Below, piece after piece: positions 41,573 through 50,206 of a stretch of DNA of 64,000 nt. Source of the DNA: Ascidiaceihabitans sp039975415 (GTDB lineage: Bacteria; Pseudomonadota; Alphaproteobacteria; Rhodobacterales; Rhodobacteraceae); assembly GCF_039975415.1 (NCBI RefSeq), contig NZ_JBDWHD010000014.1, one strand, 5' to 3'. Numbering within the stretch: position 1 is the stretch's first letter; each line of letters starts with the position of its first letter. The notes below the pieces were generated by a model, which was not told the origin of the DNA, searched no databases, and was given only the letters and a program-made list of their open reading frames with translations. The position numbers and the translations under genes were made by a program.

Positions 41573-42301
41573 TCAATCGGTAAAGCGGTACCTGTGCAAA
41601 TCATTGCCAGTGGTCCGCAGCCAACGCCGTGGCCCTTTGTGGTCGCCATAAATACGTTCGACCTGCGCCCAAAAAGCCGCGGAATGATTCATTTCTGCCA
41701 AATGCGCTACTTCATGCGCCGCCACGTAATCCAGAATGTCCGGTGGTGCCATAATCAGACGCCACGAAAACATCAATGTGCCCGCAGAGGTGCATGACCC
41801 CCACCGCGACCGTGTATCGCGTATGCTGATCTTGTTGTAGGGCTTGCCCAACCGCGTTGCATAATCATCGCAGGCCTCGGCCAGTCGCGCCCGTGCAATC
41901 TGCTTGAGATGCCCGACCAGACGGGCGCCGACCCGCTCTGCGGCCCCCGGCACCGCAATCCGGCCATCGCTGATCTGCACACGACGCCCTTGCCCTGCCA
42001 CAACCTGAAACAATTGCCCCCCAAGCGGGATTTCAGACCCCAACGCCACAATCGCATCCGCCCCGCGTTTGGACAGGTGATCGCGAATCCAGTCTTCCTT
42101 TTGGTGTGCGAACCCCAGCGCTTCGGCCTCTGAGACCCCTTTGGGCACCGTAAGCGTCACGCGGCCATCCAACTGGGAAATGCGCAATGAAATCCGCCGC
42201 GCCCGCGCAGAATGTCGCAATATCACAGGCACATCCGGTGCCCCATGTAGAAAATGTGTGCCCATTTCACCCACTCGACGGCTGCGCCCTATTGGCGTCA
42301 T
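41573..42301 (-). CDS. YgjP/SprT-like zinc metallopeptidase (DUF45)
   Basis: A 242-residue protein from 42301, or 230 residues from the ATG at 42265. The zinc-binding HEVAHLAEMNHSAAFW has His196, Glu197, His200 and His206, and RSRWGSC (164-170) is the second signature of the YgjP/DUF45 family. Proposed roles are poorly defined; it has no signal peptide. SD evidence does not settle the start. It is encoded just upstream of gntR on the same strand, but the operator between them suggests separate control. Confidence 0.87.
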   Translation of the reverse strand: MTPIGRSRRVGEMGTHFLHGAPDVPVILRHSARARRISLRISQLDGRVTLTVPKGVSEAEALGFAHQKEDWIRDHLSKRGADAIVALGSEIPLGGQLFQVVAGQGRRVQISDGRIAVPGAAERVGARLVGHLKQIARARLAEACDDYATRLGKPYNKISIRDTRSRWGSCTSAGTLMFSWRLIMAPPDILDYVAAHEVAHLAEMNHSAAFWAQVERIYGDHKGPRRWLRTTGNDLHRYRFTD

Positions 42302-42424
42302 TGTGTCTCAAACGCCCTAAAGCCTTTGACAGTCCCCCCACCATATGGCAATTGCGCGGAATCGTCGACACACGCGCTTGCGTAAAATTGTCGGCCCATG
42401 CATGAGATTTATAAGGGGATTGAT

Positions 42425-42760
42425 ATGCCCAAAGAAGAATGGGGCACGAAGCGTTTGTGCCCGACGACCGGCAAACGCTTTTACGACCTGAACAAAAACC
42501 CGATTGTCAGCCCCTACACGGGTGAGACTGTTGTGGTGGATGCCTCTAAGACGCGCATGATTGCAGCGGACGAAGAGGATGCGGTGACAGCCAAAGCCAA
42601 AGCGACAGAATCGGATGACGAGGATGTGGTGCTGGACGACGATGATGACGTCGATGTCGATCTGGGCGATGATATCCTGGATGACGACGATGAAGACGCG
42701 GACACTGTCCCGTTGGAAGAGATCGCAGATGTTGCGTCAGAAGGCGACGACGACAGCTGA
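42425..42760 (+). CDS. FYDLN-acid (TIGR02300) family protein
   Basis: A 111-residue protein. The N-terminus MPKEEWGTKRLCPTTGKRFYDLNKNPIVSPYTGE is the TIGR02300 zinc-ribbon-like signature, and residues from about 55 onward are extremely rich in Asp and Glu. The start at 42425 has AAGGGG seven bases upstream; the frame to 42398 has none. It is common in alphaproteobacteria and often lies beside housekeeping genes. Function is unknown. Confidence 0.9.
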   Translation: MPKEEWGTKRLCPTTGKRFYDLNKNPIVSPYTGETVVVDASKTRMIAADEEDAVTAKAKATESDDEDVVLDDDDDVDVDLGDDILDDDDEDADTVPLEEIADVASEGDDDS

Positions 42761-42776
42761 TCGGAAATTCGGTGCA

Positions 42777-42805
42777 GGGCGGGGATTTTTCACTTGATCC
42801 CGCCC
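42777..42805 (+). terminator. Possible hairpin after the TIGR02300 gene
   Basis: GGGCGGGGAT (42777-42786) faces ATCCCGCCC (42797-42805), giving a 9-bp stem with one bulged G and the T-run placed in the loop. It may end the upstream transcript before the tRNA, but the geometry is not that of a standard terminator. Confidence 0.4.
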
Positions 42806-42860
42806 GCGCCAGCGCCTATTCAGCGGCGCATAAGGTCATATAGGCCGACCCTTGGTTAAA

Positions 42861-42936
42861 GGGGCATTAGCTCAGTTGGTAGAGCGCCTGCATGGCATGC
42901 AGGAGGTCAGCGGTTCGACTCCGCTATGCTCCACCA
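42861..42936 (+). tRNA. tRNA-Ala (anticodon GGC)
   Basis: A 76-base cloverleaf with encoded CCA. The acceptor GGGGCAT pairs with ATGCTCC (one G-U), the D arm is in TAGCTCAGTTGGTAGAGC, the anticodon arm is CCTGC-ATGGCAT-GCAGG with anticodon GGC, and the T arm is AGCGG-TTCGACT-CCGCT. Confidence 0.97.
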
Positions 42937-43021
42937 AACCTTTCCTACATTTTGTTCGAAAACATGCGGAAGACGACGGGCTGGCTGACGCGCATCGGGT
43001 TTGCCCCTAATCACACCGCCA

Positions 43022-43321
43022 TCAGCATGACCGCAAGGCTTGGCCACGCGCCAATTGCTGTTGGTCCGCATAAAATGCCCCGGGCACCTTTGGTTGCGTT
43101 TCGCTTTGCACAAGCCCCGAAATACGGCCAAAACATCCACAATTCACATCCTTCAGATTGGAAGCGCAAAAAGACGCTTCAGCGCGTATCTGGGACATGA
43201 CCGCATTGGATTGCGAAGACACTGCACCGCCACCCGTCAAGGGCGCGAACGAAAAAATGGTGGCGAGCACAACAGCAGCACCCAAACCTGCGTAGACTGG
43301 CAATGCGAATTGGCCCAACAT
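43022..43321 (-). CDS. Small Cys-containing membrane or secreted hypothetical protein
   Basis: A 99-residue protein starting at 43321, where GAGGG lies about six bases upstream. Residues 5-24 are hydrophobic (anchor or signal). Cysteines are at 52, 61, 63 and the last residue 99, in FCASNLKDVNCGCFGRISG and ARGQALRSC. I do not recognise a named family, though the composition resembles small envelope proteins of Rhodobacterales. The frame open to 43429 is an extension without a ribosome site. Confidence 0.6.
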   Translation of the reverse strand: MLGQFALPVYAGLGAAVVLATIFSFAPLTGGGAVSSQSNAVMSQIRAEASFCASNLKDVNCGCFGRISGLVQSETQPKVPGAFYADQQQLARGQALRSC

Positions 43322-43433
43322 ATTTCCCTCAGCTTTCGATCCGGATCTTACGCAAAAACAGGGCATTCTCAAAACGCCAAGCGCTAAGAAGTTTAATAAA
43401 ATCCGTTCCATTAATCCGCGCCCAGACACTGCA

Positions 43434-44528
43434 TTACGAATGAATGGCTAGCGTTAAAAGGTTAATCGCATCACGCATATTGTCGGCTGCCGTTTGGTTG
43501 CTTGTGTGAACGGTCAATCCACGTAACCTATTGATTTCCCGATAAACACTAAGTGGAAAATTAACAAAATTGTTCCAGATTGGTCGCAGCCCGTGGTTTG
43601 GACCCATTAACCTGTTCAGGTGGCCGGTTTGGGTTTGGGTTTTGTCTGTCATATGAATCCGGTTCGCCACGCCATGGATGCTCGGCCCTGCGTAACTCCA
43701 ATTGGTCAGAAAATGCGCACGTGTCGGCGTTGTCGCTTGCCCGCCCCATTGGAATTCAAGAATACCCTGCCCCAAAGGCACCATAGGCGTGCCGCGCACG
43801 TTGAAGTTTTGAAACAGCGCCTGGGCTTCGCGATCTGTGTCCCCTTGTCGTGCGGCCAAGTCAAAAATGCCTGCCCCATAAACCGCTTTCCCTTCAAAGA
43901 TAAGTCGGCCGCCATATCGCGAAATGCCTTCGCGGATGATCTTTGACATCTCTTGTGTCGCGGATTGCCCGTAGACCCGGCGTTGGGTGAAATCCATGTT
44001 CCAGCCTTCATTGGACGTGTTGAACGCCTGTTTGAACGCATCGCGCCCCGATACATTCGGATCGAACGGTACCCCCATTTTGTCAAACTGCATGGCATAG
44101 TGTACGAATTCCGCAATTGCGGGAATACGGTTGCGAAACAATGTGTTATCCATGCCGTAATACATGTCCATCATCTGGTAATTTCCAGCCACAAGCTGCG
44201 CCGTCCGCGGGCCTGGATCGTACAGTTTGAATTCACGGTTTAGAAACCGCACCCCAGCCTCTGGGTTGACGCCTTTGGCCAGCAGGTTATCCTTTGTGTG
44301 CTTGACCCATTGTGCCGCACCCCGTGCAGCTGCGTTTCCCCTGTTGCCAGCCGCGGCATGCAACGCGACTGGCCCGACAGTTCCGTAGATGAACGTGCTG
44401 GTGGAAAACGCGTTTTCCAACGCCCTTTGCTGCCGGTCTTGGTTTGATCCCACGGAGAGTTTCAGTTTTTGATACGCTTCGTCTATACGGCGTCCAAAAG
44501 CCGCGGCTCCGATCAAAATTTCTACCAT
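43434..44528 (-). CDS. Unrecognised 364-residue protein
   Basis: The start at 44528 has GGGAG about nine bases upstream; the earlier frame to 44567 is rejected. No signal peptide, membrane helix or known motif is seen. The N-terminus is alanine-rich with a charged helix (RRIDEAYQKLKLSVGSNQDRQQRALENAF), and the middle is rich in Tyr, Met, Phe and Asn (QMMDMYYGMDNTLFRNRIPAIAEFVHYAMQ), as in structural or toxin-like proteins. It stands alone between the tRNA-Ala region and the divergent GcvT-type gene. I could not assign a function. Confidence 0.75.
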   Translation of the reverse strand: MVEILIGAAAFGRRIDEAYQKLKLSVGSNQDRQQRALENAFSTSTFIYGTVGPVALHAAAGNRGNAAARGAAQWVKHTKDNLLAKGVNPEAGVRFLNREFKLYDPGPRTAQLVAGNYQMMDMYYGMDNTLFRNRIPAIAEFVHYAMQFDKMGVPFDPNVSGRDAFKQAFNTSNEGWNMDFTQRRVYGQSATQEMSKIIREGISRYGGRLIFEGKAVYGAGIFDLAARQGDTDREAQALFQNFNVRGTPMVPLGQGILEFQWGGQATTPTRAHFLTNWSYAGPSIHGVANRIHMTDKTQTQTGHLNRLMGPNHGLRPIWNNFVNFPLSVYREINRLRGLTVHTSNQTAADNMRDAINLLTLAIHS

Positions 44529-44762
44529 AATCCGTTCTCCCAAAATACATGCATGACAAACCTGCAAGACGCGCCCCCCCCAAACGGGTTTGACGTTCTA
44601 GGCAGTTAACACCTTGGGTTGAAAATTTATTCGAACCTACCGCAAACGGGCGTGGCACTTTACCAAAACCAAAGATCAATTTGCAGTTTTGAAACTGTGC
44701 TCTTCTTGTTTGACGCAGCCCGCTTTCATGGCGCAACTGCATGCAAAGCGCAGGAGGATCAG

Positions 44763-47180
44763 ATGAAATCACGCACCAAAGCAGTTGTCATCGGGGGCGG
44801 CATCGCCGGATGTTCCACCCTGTATCACCTCACGCAGGAAGGTTGGACCGATGTGGTTTTGGTCGAACGTGATGAATTGACCAGCGGCACCACGTGGCAT
44901 TCTGCGGCGCAAGTTACCAACTTTGGTATGAACCAGACGATGGTCGGCCTTAAGACCCATTCCATCAACCTTTACCAAGAACTGCGCGATGATCCGGATT
45001 ATCCGGTGCAGTACAATCACGGCGACGGCGGCATCCGCCTTGCCAACAGTGAGGCACAAATGGATGGCTACCGCCACTTTGCGTCTATGGCGCGCGGCAT
45101 GGGCGTCGAATTCGAAGTCATCGACGCCGAAGAATGCGCCCGCCGCCACCCGCTGATTTCCACAGGCAATCTGCTGGGCGGTTTGTGGGATGGCAATGAC
45201 GGCGATATTGACCCCGCATCCTTGTGTCAGGCGCTGGCCCGTCGTGCCCGCAAGGCCGGGGCCGAGGTGTACCGCCAAACCGATGTCACGGGCCTGACCC
45301 AGCACAAAGACGACACATGGACTGTGCACACCAACAAAGGCGACATTGATTGCGACGTTGTGGTCAACGCCTGTGGTTACCGCGTGAACGAAGTCGGCGC
45401 GATGATGGGCGTGCATCATCCGGTGACGTCCATGGAGCACCAGTATTTTGTCACCGACGAAATTCCCGGCGTTGTGGAAGCAGGCCACCGCATGCCGCTG
45501 CTGCGCTGCCCGATTTCTGACTATTACTGCCGTCAGGAGAAGAACGGCCTATTGCTGGGGTTCTACGAACAGGATTGTAAAACATGGGGTATGGACGGCA
45601 TTTCGCCTGACTTCTCGAACGACCTATGTCCCGATGATCTAGACCGCGTCACAGACGTGCTTGAAGGCGCGTTTGAACGGATGCCTGCATTGATGGAAGT
45701 TGGCATCAAGAACATCGTGAATGGCCCGATCACCTACACCATTGACGGGGCACCTTTGGTTGGGCCGATCCCGGGCAAGCGCAACGCGTTCTGCATCATC
45801 GGCCTGCGGGCAGGTCTGGGCGAAGGTGGCGGCCATGGCTGGTTGTTGGCGCAGCAGATTGTGCATGGCGAGGCCTGCTATGACACTTGGGTTATCGATC
45901 CGCGCCGCTTTACCGGCCACGCCAACGTCGAACTGACCGCATTGAAGGCCATTGAGGACTATCAGAATGAATTCCGGTTCCATTTCCCACATGAACACCG
46001 CCCCGCCGGACGTCCCGCCAAAAGCACGCCTTTGACGCCGGTTATGGCCGCGGAAGGCGCGGAATTTACGGTTGTGAACGGTTGGGAGCGTGTGGATTAC
46101 ATTCGCCCCTCTGCCGATTTCCATGAAACCCACGGTTTTTGGTTCAACGAAGCCTTCGACGTGGTCGCCCGCGATGTCAAAGCCGTGCAAAACGGCGTGG
46201 GCTTGGCAGAGGTCAACGGTTTCAACCGATTTGAACTTACCGGCGCGGACCGTCAGACCTTTTTGGATCGCATGATCTGTGGTCGCGTCACCTCAAAGGT
46301 TGGCAAAGTCGGCTTGGGCTATCTGCTGAATGACCACGGCAGGGTGAAGGCCGAAGCCACCATTGCCCATCTGGATGCAGATCGCACATGGTACGGGTCG
46401 GCCGCCGCCGCTGAATTCCACGATATGGATTGGTTGGCGCAACATGTGCGCAAAGACGAAGACGTCCAGATCCGGTCCCTGACCAACGACCAAACCATTC
46501 TTGTTCTGGCAGGTCCAAAGGCCCGCGATGTGCTAACAGCTGTCAGTCGCGGCGATTGGTCCGCGACTGCCTTCCCGTGGCTGTCCGTGCGCGAATGCTT
46601 TGTCGGCATCGCCTCTGCCACGGTCATGTCCGTCAGTTTTTCAGGCGAACTGGCCTATGAAATCCACATACCAAACGCACAGCTTTATGCCGCGTATCTG
46701 GCGCTGCGTGCAGCCGGTCAGCCCCACGATCTGCACCTGTTTGGTGCACGCGCTATCGAAAGCATGCGTATGGAAAAGGGGTATCTGCATTGGAAAGCGG
46801 ATCTGCTGACGGAATTCGATCCTTTCCAGACGGGTCTTCACCGTTTTGTAAAAATGGACAAAGAATTCGTTGGCAAGGCCGCATTGCTTGCGCGGCAAGA
46901 CCTTGGGAAACAGATGAAACTTGTGTCTATGGTTTTGGACACAGACAAGATGCCCGCCCATCCCGGTGCCTCTGTGATGTGTGACGGTCAGGTCGTCGGC
47001 ACGGTTTCATCAGGTGACTGGGGCCACCGCGTCGCCATGAACTTGGCGTATGCCTATGTTGACCCCGCCTTTGCCGCTGAAGGGACCACGTTTGACGTAG
47101 ATTGCCTAGGGCAGATGGTACCTGCGCGGGTGATCGCAGCCGGCCCTTACGATCCGGCGATGGCGCGTGTTCGCGCCTAA
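44763..47180 (+). CDS. FAD-dependent dimethylglycine/sarcosine dehydrogenase-like enzyme with GcvT domain
   Basis: An 805-residue fused enzyme. An N-terminal DAO-type FAD domain has VVIGGGIAGCSTLYHL (GxGxxG at 11-16) and His46 in SGTTWHSAAQ, the residue that carries covalent FAD in dimethylglycine and sarcosine dehydrogenases. A central FAO-M block and C-terminal GcvT plus GcvT-C domains (about residues 430-800) bind folate and take up the released one-carbon unit. It probably demethylates an N-methylated amine in the cytoplasm, feeding methylene-tetrahydrofolate. AGGAGG precedes the start. Substrate is inferred; marine relatives use glycine betaine-derived compounds. Confidence 0.9.
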   Translation: MKSRTKAVVIGGGIAGCSTLYHLTQEGWTDVVLVERDELTSGTTWHSAAQVTNFGMNQTMVGLKTHSINLYQELRDDPDYPVQYNHGDGGIRLANSEAQMDGYRHFASMARGMGVEFEVIDAEECARRHPLISTGNLLGGLWDGNDGDIDPASLCQALARRARKAGAEVYRQTDVTGLTQHKDDTWTVHTNKGDIDCDVVVNACGYRVNEVGAMMGVHHPVTSMEHQYFVTDEIPGVVEAGHRMPLLRCPISDYYCRQEKNGLLLGFYEQDCKTWGMDGISPDFSNDLCPDDLDRVTDVLEGAFERMPALMEVGIKNIVNGPITYTIDGAPLVGPIPGKRNAFCIIGLRAGLGEGGGHGWLLAQQIVHGEACYDTWVIDPRRFTGHANVELTALKAIEDYQNEFRFHFPHEHRPAGRPAKSTPLTPVMAAEGAEFTVVNGWERVDYIRPSADFHETHGFWFNEAFDVVARDVKAVQNGVGLAEVNGFNRFELTGADRQTFLDRMICGRVTSKVGKVGLGYLLNDHGRVKAEATIAHLDADRTWYGSAAAAEFHDMDWLAQHVRKDEDVQIRSLTNDQTILVLAGPKARDVLTAVSRGDWSATAFPWLSVRECFVGIASATVMSVSFSGELAYEIHIPNAQLYAAYLALRAAGQPHDLHLFGARAIESMRMEKGYLHWKADLLTEFDPFQTGLHRFVKMDKEFVGKAALLARQDLGKQMKLVSMVLDTDKMPAHPGASVMCDGQVVGTVSSGDWGHRVAMNLAYAYVDPAFAAEGTTFDVDCLGQMVPARVIAAGPYDPAMARVRA

Positions 47181-47187
47181 GGGCAGT

Positions 47188-47245
47188 GGGGGCGCTGCCC
47201 CCGCCCCTTTCGGGCCTCCCCCGGGATATTTTTAGCGAAAAGAAG
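47188..47245 (+). repeat. Intergenic 3'-end element, copy B
   Basis: Plus strand, eight bases after the GcvT-type gene stop: GGGGGC-GCT-GCCCCC hairpin (47188-47202), spacer with CCCTTTCGGG, then CCCCCGGGATATTTTTAG and GAAAAGAAG. It matches the plan of copies A, C and D and would work as a terminator. Confidence 0.7.
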
Positions 47246-47247
47246 TC

Positions 47248-48069
47248 CTAACGGTCCTTAAACCGCGGATCGTTTTCGATCGCGGCATAGTCAGCATCGA
47301 TCATTTCGTGCCGCTTTTGCACCCAACGCCGCATAGAAGGGTGCGTGAAGATGTAAAAGCGCCCTGCTTGCATACATTCAACCGTCCATTCCGCCACCGA
47401 TCTTGGGGACAGGCCATTGTCCACGGCTTCTGTTACCATTTGCATCGCCTCTGAAGGTGCGTCTTCGTCGTCCACACCCGAAGGCCGGCCTTCGTGGGCT
47501 TTGTTGATGTCGGTTTTCACCCAGCCCGGACACAGCACGGACACACCGATGTTGTCAGTTGCCAAATCCATGCGCAGGCTTTCAGACAGGCCCACAACTG
47601 CGAATTTGGTCGCGGTGTAGGCGCTCAACTGCTGCGTTGCCAGATGCCCCGACATCGATGCTGTGTTGATAAAGTAGCCCCCTTCACCATGGGCTTTGAT
47701 CAGGGGCGTAAAGGTTTCAATGCCGTGAATGACCCCCATCAGGTTAATGTCCACAAGCCATTGCCAGTCTTCAAGCGGCGTATCGCCCGGCGTATGCCCC
47801 AACGACACCCCTGCGTTGTTCACCACGATATGGACTTTGCCAAAAGTCTCGATCGTCTTTTCTGCGGCAGCCTTCACCGAACCGGGGTCGGCCACATCGC
47901 ACAGCACCGTTTCCACCTGCCCCAATTCCGCTTTCGCCGCTTTCAGCCGTTCCGGCACAAGGTCAGCCAGCATCACATTGGCCCCTTGTTCCATCAGCAT
48001 GCGCCCGATTTCCAACCCGATGCCTGAGGCACCGCCCGTGACAAAGGCCGTTTTACCTGCGATTTCCAT
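47248..48069 (-). CDS. SDR-family oxidoreductase
   Basis: A 273-residue classical SDR with TGGASGIG at 11-18, NNAG at 84-87, Ser138, Tyr151 and Lys155 (YTATK). The C-terminal extension of about 25 residues (RRWVQKRHEMIDADYAAIENDPRF) is typical of a subgroup often annotated as oxidoreductases in proteobacteria. The start at 48069 has GGAGGA seven bases upstream; the frame to 48123 is rejected. Substrate unknown. Confidence 0.88.
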   Translation of the reverse strand: MEIAGKTAFVTGGASGIGLEIGRMLMEQGANVMLADLVPERLKAAKAELGQVETVLCDVADPGSVKAAAEKTIETFGKVHIVVNNAGVSLGHTPGDTPLEDWQWLVDINLMGVIHGIETFTPLIKAHGEGGYFINTASMSGHLATQQLSAYTATKFAVVGLSESLRMDLATDNIGVSVLCPGWVKTDINKAHEGRPSGVDDEDAPSEAMQMVTEAVDNGLSPRSVAEWTVECMQAGRFYIFTHPSMRRWVQKRHEMIDADYAAIENDPRFKDR

Positions 48070-48240
48070 GCTGAAGTCCTCCGTTTTGGACATGCTATCC
48101 AAAGCAAAACGAAAGGGAACCACGACCTAAGGTCATTTCATCCCTCTATTTGTGGCCTGAACCGCCCCGACACCTTGACTTTGCCCCGTGTGAGCGGTGT
48201 ATCTGCGCCCAAGTTTTCGACCCATGAAAGGGGCCATCCC

Positions 48241-50091
48241 ATGCACGCCTACCGAAGCCACTCCTGCGCCGATCTGACTGCTGCCAATGTGGGCGATACT
48301 GTGCGCCTGTCAGGCTGGGTTCACCGTGTCCGCGATCATGGCGGCATCCTGTTCATCGATTTGCGCGACCATTACGGCATGACCCAAGTGCTGTGTGACC
48401 CCGACAGCCCGGCGTTCAAGGACATGGAAAAGGTGCGGTCCGAATGGTGTATTTGCATTGATGGCACCGTAAAGGCCCGTGATCCTGAGCTGGTGAACAA
48501 CAAGATCCCAACAGGTGAGATCGAAGTGTTCGTGCGCGGCCTTGAGGTTTTGGGCGCCGCCGCCGAATTGCCATTGATGGTGTTTGGTGACCAAGAATAC
48601 CCAGAAGAAACCCGCCTGAAGTACCGTTACCTCGACCTGCGCCGCGAAAAGATGCAGCGCAACATGGCGTTGCGATCAGACGTTGTGGCATCCATGCGTC
48701 GTCGCATGTGGGATCAGAAGTTTCGTGAATATCAGACGCCAATCATCACAGCATCTTCCCCCGAAGGTGCGCGCGACTTCTTGGTGCCCTCGCGTCTGCA
48801 CCCCGGCAAATTCTACGCCCTGCCCCAAGCCCCCCAGCAGTTCAAACAGCTGTTGATGGTGTCGGGCTTTGACAAGTATTTTCAAATCGCACCCTGCTTC
48901 CGTGACGAAGACCCGCGTGCGGATCGTTCGCCCACGGATTTTTACCAGCTTGACCTTGAAATGAGTTTTGTTGAGCAACAGGATGTCTTTGATACGATCC
49001 AGCCTGTGCTAACGGGGATTTTCGAGGAATTCGGCGGCGGCCGCAATGTCGATCAGACATGGGAGCAAATCAGCTACCGCGATGCGGCGCTTTGGTACGG
49101 CAGCGACAAGCCCGACTTGCGCAACCCGATCAAGATGCAGGTCGTATCTGAACATTTCGCAGGGTCTGGCTTTGCCATTTTCGCAAAGCTGCTGGAGCAA
49201 GACGGCACCGAAGTCCGCGCCATTCCCGCCCCCAAAGGCGGATCGCGCAAGTTCTGTGACCGCATGAACAAGTTCGCCCAACAAGAAGGGCTGCCCGGCA
49301 TGGGCTATATCTTCTGGCGTGAAAAGACCGCCGATTCAGTGGCGCAGGAAATGGGCATCACCGTGAAAGAAGCCCAAGCCAAGCTGAAATCCGGCGAGGT
49401 CGAGGGCGGCATGGAAGCGGCAGGGCCTTTGGCCAAGAACATCGGCCCAGAGCGCACCGAAGCCATCCGTCAGCAGTTGGGCCTTGGCCTTGGCGATGCG
49501 GCGTTCTTCCTGGGCGGCAAGCCAAAAGCGTTTGAAGGCGTGGCTGGCAAGGCGCGCAACGTCATCGGCAATGAATTGGGGCTTACCGATTTGAACCGCT
49601 TTGCCTTTGCATGGATCGTCGATTTCCCGATCTATGAACAAGACGAAGAAACCGGCAAGATCGACTTTGAACATAACCCGTTTTCCATGCCGCAGGGTGG
49701 GATGGACGCGCTGAACGGCGATCCGCTTGAGGTGCTGGGTTATCAGTACGATCTGGCCTGCAACGGCTATGAACTGGTGTCGGGCGCCATCCGGAACCAC
49801 AAGCCAGAAATCATGTTCAAAGCGTTTGAAATCGCAGGATACGGCAAAGAAGAAGTTGAAAAGCGGTTCGGGGGCATGGTCAACGCCTTCCAATACGGCG
49901 CCCCGCCCCACGGTGGATGTGCCGCAGGCGTGGACCGCATCGTGATGTTGCTGGCAGACGCCGACAACCTGCGCGACGTGATCTTGTTCCCGATGAACCA
50001 AAAGGCGGAAGACCTGATGATGTCTGCGCCCAGCACGCCGATGTCGGACCAGCTGATGGAACTGGGGCTGCGGGTTATTCCACAGGATTGA
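48241..50091 (+). CDS. aspS: Aspartate--tRNA ligase
   Basis: A 616-residue class II bacterial-type AspRS. It has the N-terminal OB anticodon-binding fold (VRLSGWVHRVRDHGGILFIDLRD), motif 2 (FRDEDPRADRSPTDFYQLDLEMSF), the bacterial GAD insert, and motif 3 (GGCAAGVDRIVMLL). Whether it is discriminating or also charges tRNA-Asn cannot be settled here. ATG at 48241 has AAAGGGG nine bases upstream. TTGACT at 48175 with a weak -10 near 48198 is a possible promoter. Confidence 0.97.
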   Translation: MHAYRSHSCADLTAANVGDTVRLSGWVHRVRDHGGILFIDLRDHYGMTQVLCDPDSPAFKDMEKVRSEWCICIDGTVKARDPELVNNKIPTGEIEVFVRGLEVLGAAAELPLMVFGDQEYPEETRLKYRYLDLRREKMQRNMALRSDVVASMRRRMWDQKFREYQTPIITASSPEGARDFLVPSRLHPGKFYALPQAPQQFKQLLMVSGFDKYFQIAPCFRDEDPRADRSPTDFYQLDLEMSFVEQQDVFDTIQPVLTGIFEEFGGGRNVDQTWEQISYRDAALWYGSDKPDLRNPIKMQVVSEHFAGSGFAIFAKLLEQDGTEVRAIPAPKGGSRKFCDRMNKFAQQEGLPGMGYIFWREKTADSVAQEMGITVKEAQAKLKSGEVEGGMEAAGPLAKNIGPERTEAIRQQLGLGLGDAAFFLGGKPKAFEGVAGKARNVIGNELGLTDLNRFAFAWIVDFPIYEQDEETGKIDFEHNPFSMPQGGMDALNGDPLEVLGYQYDLACNGYELVSGAIRNHKPEIMFKAFEIAGYGKEEVEKRFGGMVNAFQYGAPPHGGCAAGVDRIVMLLADADNLRDVILFPMNQKAEDLMMSAPSTPMSDQLMELGLRVIPQD

Positions 50092-50206
50092 TGCCCTCTT
50101 TTGGGCGACGGCATGCCGACGGGTAAAATTAGAAAGGCGGCGCAGGTGAAAACCGCGTTGCCTTTTGCTATATAGAACCAAAGCGTCAAAGCAGGGGCAC
50201 GATAAC

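Noticed and set aside
42777..42805. Fifth copy of the intergenic 3'-end element
   Set aside because: It has a hairpin and T-run but lacks the C block and AAAAAGA tail in the right order.
42861..44762. Possible genomic island inserted at tRNA-Ala
   Set aside because: No integrase and no repeat of the tRNA 3' end was seen in the window; only two small unassigned genes are present.
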